Below are positions 60,823-64,000 of a DNA stretch of 64,000 nt, in pieces. The notes beneath the pieces are model-generated. The model made no database searches and was not told the origin of the DNA. It saw only the letters and a program-made list of their open reading frames with translations. Made by a program: the position numbers and the translations under genes. Position 1 is the stretch's first letter; every line of letters begins with the position of its first letter. Origin of the DNA: Parvibaculum indicum (lineage in GTDB: Bacteria > Pseudomonadota > Alphaproteobacteria > Parvibaculales > Parvibaculaceae); contig NZ_JAASQO010000010.1 in assembly GCF_011762095.1 (NCBI RefSeq), positions 79,501 through 143,500 on the forward strand. Reading direction: 5' to 3'.

Positions 60823-61758
60823 ATGGCGCAAGCAGACGCGAATTCCATCATCCTGCATCAATATGACGTGTCGCCCTTTTCCGAAAAGGTGCGCGTGGCG
60901 CTCGGCATCAAGGGGCTCGACTGGTTCGCCTGCGATGAGCCCGTCATCATGCCGAAGCCGGAACTGACCTCGCTGACGGGCGGCTATCGCAAGATCCCTG
61001 TGATGCAGATCGGGGCGGATATCTATTGCGACACGCAGATCATCCTGCGCGAACTGGAAAAGCGCTATCCCGCGCCGACGCTCTTTCCCGGCGAGGACAA
61101 GGGGCTCGGCTGGGGCCTTTCCATGTGGACCGACCGCCTGCTCTTTCAGGCGGCGGTGGCGGTGATCTTCGGCGGCGCGGGCGATGCGGTGGACGAAGCC
61201 TTCAAGAAGGACCGCGAAGCGCTGACGGGCCGCCCCTTCGACACCGATGCGATGAAGGCCGCCGTGCCGCTGATGATGGAGCAACTCCGCGCGCAGCTCG
61301 GCTGGATCGAGGAGCAGCTCGCCGACGGGCGCAAATTCCTGCTGGGCGACAAGCCCGGCCTTGCCGATGCGAGCGGTTTCTACAATCTCGCCTTCATCCG
61401 CTGGATCCATCCGCAGGGCGCGGCGATGGTCGCGCACATGCCGAAGCTCGCCGCCTGGGAGGAGCGCGTGAAAGCCATCGGCCATGGCAACCGGCAGGAG
61501 ATTTCGCGCGAGGATGCACTGTCGATTGCGAAAGCCTCGACGAGTATCGAGAAGGAAGCCGCCGACCCGAACGAGCCCAATGGCTGGAAGCCGGGCGACC
61601 TCGTCAGCGTGACGCCGGACGATTACGGCCGCGATCCCGTGGTGGGCGTCGTCGTCTCATCGTCGGCACAACACATCGCCATCCATCGCGAGGACATGCC
61701 GGTGGGGGATGTGGTGGTGCACTTCCCCCGCGCGGGCTTTTTCGTGATGGCGGCGTAG
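60823..61758 (+). CDS. Glutathione S-transferase family protein with C-terminal extension (copy 2)
   Basis: 311 aa. HQYDVSPFSEKVRVALGIK and RKIPVMQIGADIYCDTQII are the GST N-terminal domain; the helical domain has LLGDKPGLADASGFYNLAF. The last ~75 residues, after about residue 235, form an extra module (VSVTPDDYGRDPVVGVVVS, GDVVVHFPRAGFFVMAA) absent from ordinary GSTs. Nine bases after the first GST; the run ends at a family C repeat. Role in detoxification is likely. Confidence 0.88.
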   Translation: MAQADANSIILHQYDVSPFSEKVRVALGIKGLDWFACDEPVIMPKPELTSLTGGYRKIPVMQIGADIYCDTQIILRELEKRYPAPTLFPGEDKGLGWGLSMWTDRLLFQAAVAVIFGGAGDAVDEAFKKDREALTGRPFDTDAMKAAVPLMMEQLRAQLGWIEEQLADGRKFLLGDKPGLADASGFYNLAFIRWIHPQGAAMVAHMPKLAAWEERVKAIGHGNRQEISREDALSIAKASTSIEKEAADPNEPNGWKPGDLVSVTPDDYGRDPVVGVVVSSSAQHIAIHREDMPVGDVVVHFPRAGFFVMAA

Positions 61759-61772
61759 GCCTCCACCTTCAT

Positions 61773-61856
61773 CGTCATTGCGAGGAGCGGCAGCGACGAA
61801 GCAATCCAGTTCGGCGCCTGCCGCTTCTGGATTGCTTCGCTTCGCTCGCAATGACG
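61773..61856. repeat. Family C repeat, second copy
   Basis: GTCATTGCGAGGAGCGGCAG at one end and TTCGCTCGCAATGACGGG at the other, with GAAGCAATCCAG and CTGGATTGCTTCG inside, as at 46087-46170. Lies between convergent GST and SDR genes. Confidence 0.82.
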
Positions 61857-61863
61857 GGAACCG

Positions 61864-62670
61864 TTACCGCGCCGTCATGCCGCCGTCGATGACGAGTTCG
61901 GAGCCCGTCATGTAGCGGCTTTCGTCGGAGGCGAGGAAGACGATGCCGTTGGCGATATCCGCCGGAATGCCCGCGAAGCCGAGCGGCGCGGCCATTTCGC
62001 CGAGCGCGCCCGCGTCGATCGTGTTGGCGCCTTCGGGAATAAGATCGGACTGCAGCGCGCTCGTACCGCCCTGCGGGATCTTGTTCCAGATGTCGGTGTC
62101 GATGATGCCGGGGTGAACGGAATTCACGCGCACATTCATCTTCTCCTGCGCGCATTCGAGCGCGACGGCCTTGGTGAAGAGGCGCACCGCGCCCTTGGTG
62201 GCGCAATAGCCCGCAAGCCCCGGCGCGCCCTGAAGGCCCGCCACGGAGGAGATATTGACGACGGAGCCGCCGCCCGATTCCGCCATCAGCGGAATACCGT
62301 GCTTCACGCCGAAAAAGACGCCGTCGACATTGATCGCCATCTGGCGGCGCCAGTCCTCGACCGGCATGTCGAAAATGCGCGCGCCGACGCCGATGCCCGC
62401 ATTATTGACGAGAATGTGCAGCGCGCCGTGCTTTTCCTTCACCGCGGCGACGATTTCCTGCCAGCGCGCCTCGTCGGCCACGTCCTGCGGCAGGAAGCTC
62501 GCCTCGCCGCCGGCCTTGCCGATGATGTCGACCGTTTCCGCGCCGCCCTTCTCGTCCACATCCGTGACGACGACTTTCGCGCCTTCCGCCGCCAGCGCGA
62601 CCGCCGCCGCGCGGCCGATGCCCGCCGCCGCGCCCGTGACCAGCGCGACCTTGCCTTGAACCCGTCCCAT
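61864..62670 (-). CDS. SDR-family oxidoreductase (3-alpha/20-beta-HSD-like)
   Basis: 268 aa from ATG 62670 with GGAGGAAGAC upstream. ALVTGAAAGIGRAAAVALA binds NAD, LVNNAGIGVGARI is the NNAG motif, NISSVAGLQGAPG and YCATKGAVRLF hold the Ser, Tyr and Lys, and ELVIDGGMTAR ends it. Style is of bacterial hydroxysteroid or 3-ketoacyl reductases. Divergent from the TetR gene with an inverted repeat between, so it is probably the TetR target. Confidence 0.92.
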   Translation of the reverse strand: MGRVQGKVALVTGAAAGIGRAAAVALAAEGAKVVVTDVDEKGGAETVDIIGKAGGEASFLPQDVADEARWQEIVAAVKEKHGALHILVNNAGIGVGARIFDMPVEDWRRQMAINVDGVFFGVKHGIPLMAESGGGSVVNISSVAGLQGAPGLAGYCATKGAVRLFTKAVALECAQEKMNVRVNSVHPGIIDTDIWNKIPQGGTSALQSDLIPEGANTIDAGALGEMAAPLGFAGIPADIANGIVFLASDESRYMTGSELVIDGGMTAR

Positions 62671-62759
62671 GTCTTCCTCCTGGTTTTCGCGTCCCTTTGC
62701 TCCGGCCTTCTTCAAGGGGCCGGATGCACCAACGGCTCTTATACGCCGCGGCAACGGAC

Positions 62760-62798
62760 CTATACCACAGACTTGCAGGAAATTGGACTGTGGTCTAG
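62760..62798. promoter_or_regulatory. Candidate operator between SDR and TetR genes
   Basis: Eleven-base arms CTATACCACAG (62760-62770) and CTGTGGTCTAG (62788-62798) are reverse complements with one mismatch; the inner seven bases match exactly. They lie in the 209-base divergent promoter region, where a TetR dimer usually binds. Confidence 0.45.
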
Positions 62799-62879
62799 TT
62801 TTGTTGCCGGGAAACACGCCCCCGGGGAGACATGGCGAGATGCCGGGACCGGCGACGCCGCAGGGAGGATCGACACGCA

Positions 62880-63479
62880 ATGGCCGACGCCGCGACAGCG
62901 CCCCGCCTGGGCAAGAAAGAGCGCACGCGCCGCGAGATCTATCGCACCGCCATGCAGCTCTTCGGCGAGCACGGCTATGACGGCGTGACCATCGAGGATA
63001 TCTGCGCGGGCGCCGGCATCGCCAAGGCGACCTTCTTCCTGCATTTCAGGAACAAGGCCGCGCTGCTTCTCGCCTTCAACGAGGAAATCACGACGGCGCT
63101 GGCCGAAAAGCTCAGCCAGAACGACGGCAGTTCGGCGGAGGAACAGCTTCGCTTCATGGCCGACGTTTTCGGCGAGGCCTATCACTCCAATGCGCAGGTG
63201 ATGCGCCGCCTGCTCACCGAATTTCTCGAACAGCCCGCCAGCTATCAGATGGCGCGCGAAGCCAATGAAAGCCTGATCGCCCTCGTCGCCAATATCGTGC
63301 GGCAGGGACAGAAAAGAGGCGAGTTCCGGAAAGGCTTTCTTCCCGAACTCGCCGCGCTCTCCATCGTCGCCACATGGAGCGCGCTCATCGCCTTCTGGCT
63401 CGAAAACCCCGATATCGAAACCGAGAGCAGCGGCAACGCCTTTCTCGACATCGCCATGAACGGCCTCAAGGCCGGCTGA
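62880..63479 (+). CDS. TetR/AcrR family transcriptional regulator
   Basis: 199 aa from ATG 62880 (AGGGAGGATCG upstream). KKERTRREIYRTAMQLFGE and VTIEDICAGAGIAKATFFLH are the TetR helix-turn-helix; the rest is the helical ligand domain with EFLEQPASYQMAREANESL. Represses its target until a small hydrophobic ligand binds. Divergent from the SDR, and 61 bases before the flavin monooxygenase gene, so it may control both. Confidence 0.93.
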   Translation: MADAATAPRLGKKERTRREIYRTAMQLFGEHGYDGVTIEDICAGAGIAKATFFLHFRNKAALLLAFNEEITTALAEKLSQNDGSSAEEQLRFMADVFGEAYHSNAQVMRRLLTEFLEQPASYQMAREANESLIALVANIVRQGQKRGEFRKGFLPELAALSIVATWSALIAFWLENPDIETESSGNAFLDIAMNGLKAG

Positions 63480-63540
63480 ACGAAAGAAACGACCGAAACC
63501 GCTATCCAAAACACGACAAATCCGAACAGGGAGGAAAAAA

Positions 63541-64000
63541 TGGTCGGACGCAAAATGAAATTCGGTGCCTTTATCGCGCCGTTTCACCCGCTGGACGAGA
63601 ACCCGACGCTCGCGCTGGAACGCGATCTGGAACTCGTGCAGCACATGGACAATCTGGGCTATGACGAAGCCTGGATCGGCGAACATCATTCCGCCGGCTA
63701 CGAGCTGATCGCCAGCCCCGAACTCTTCATCGCGACGGTGGCCGAACGCACGAAGAATATCCGCCTCGGCACGGGCGTTTCCTCGCTGCCCTATCATCAG
63801 CCGCTGATGCTGGCCGACCGCATCAACCAGCTCGACCACATCACGCGCGGCCGCGTGATGTTCGGCGTCGGCCCCGGCGCGCTGCCCTCCGACGCCTTCA
63901 TGATGGGCATTACGGTGTCCAAGCAGCGCGACATGATGGACGAGGCGCTGGATGCGATCGTGCCGCTTCTGCGCGGCGAGACCGTGACCATGAAGACGGA
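63541..64000 (+). CDS. LLM-class flavin-dependent oxidoreductase (truncated by window end)
   Basis: First 153 codons only. ATG 63541 follows CAGGGAGGAAAAA. KMKFGAFIAPFHPLDENP, LGYDEAWIGEHHSAGYEL and IRLGTGVSSLPYHQPLMLA are typical of bacterial luciferase-like monooxygenases (LuxA/LadA group), and GRVMFGVGPGALPSDAFMM is the flavin-loop region. Uses FMNH2 and O2 on alkanes, aldehydes, sulfonates or similar. Follows the TetR gene and may be under its control. Confidence 0.92.

Overview
The window is a high-GC bacterial chromosome segment. The run ferredoxin fdxA, carD, rpoH, the DUF6165/GT9 pair and the PAS-like (DUF/PAS_5) protein point to an alphaproteobacterium. The large load of acyl-CoA ligases, acyl-CoA dehydrogenase, enoyl-CoA hydratase, SDRs, CMD-family proteins and alpha/beta hydrolases resembles lipid- and hydrocarbon-degrading Hyphomicrobiales such as Parvibaculum. 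The genus is an inference from gene content, not a measured match.

Layout. 1-5.5 kb is a housekeeping block: helicase tail, S4 RNA-binding protein, TerB-like protein, FdxA, a CarD with a very long histone-H1-like tail, and sigma-32. 5.5-8.6 kb on the minus strand is a translationally coupled operon of a LuxR-type regulator with a degenerate receiver, a degenerate secreted nuclease-like protein and an M48 lipoprotein protease. A tRNA-Arg(CCU) at 8.93 kb is followed by a LexA/C2-type regulator lacking both autoproteolysis residues. 10-15 kb has a GT9 glycosyltransferase, DUF6165, a PilZ-like protein, an enoyl-CoA hydratase and a PAS-like protein. 15-17.6 kb is an accessory patch: a broken Gp49/HigB-type toxin with intact antitoxin, a small Cys-rich protein and an AT-rich ParB-like protein. 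17.7-24.8 kb holds an acyl-CoA dehydrogenase, an SDR, a DJ-1/Hsp31 protein and three related alpha/beta hydrolases.

25.0-27.0 kb is a lower-GC two-gene cassette: a TIR protein with a duplicated C-terminal winged-helix-like module, plus a single-pass membrane partner. It is bounded by an exact inverted pair of a 25-nt intergenic repeat and is the best candidate here for an undescribed (probably defence) system. It is followed by a DUF6998-type gene interrupted by one amber codon. 33-37.7 kb carries GlpD, a lipid kinase and an alkyl-DHAP-synthase-like FAD enzyme, suggesting ether-lipid or glycerolipid chemistry. 38-51 kb includes a SulP transporter, three acyl-CoA ligases, an LHPP-like HAD phosphatase, an HSL-type esterase and two CMD-family proteins. 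52-55.6 kb is a coupled minus-strand operon of ASST-like protein, two membrane proteins and a sulfotransferase. 55.8-64 kb looks like a catabolic or detoxification locus: GntR regulator, FAH-family hydrolase, amidohydrolase, MBL hydrolase, two GSTs, SDR, TetR and a luciferase-like monooxygenase cut by the window end.

Intergenic regions are full of at least three families of palindromic repeats (REP/BIME-like). One repeat contains a pure G/C homopolymer tract between 34-bp direct repeats that is likely an assembly problem. All functions are assigned from motifs by eye; no database search was run.
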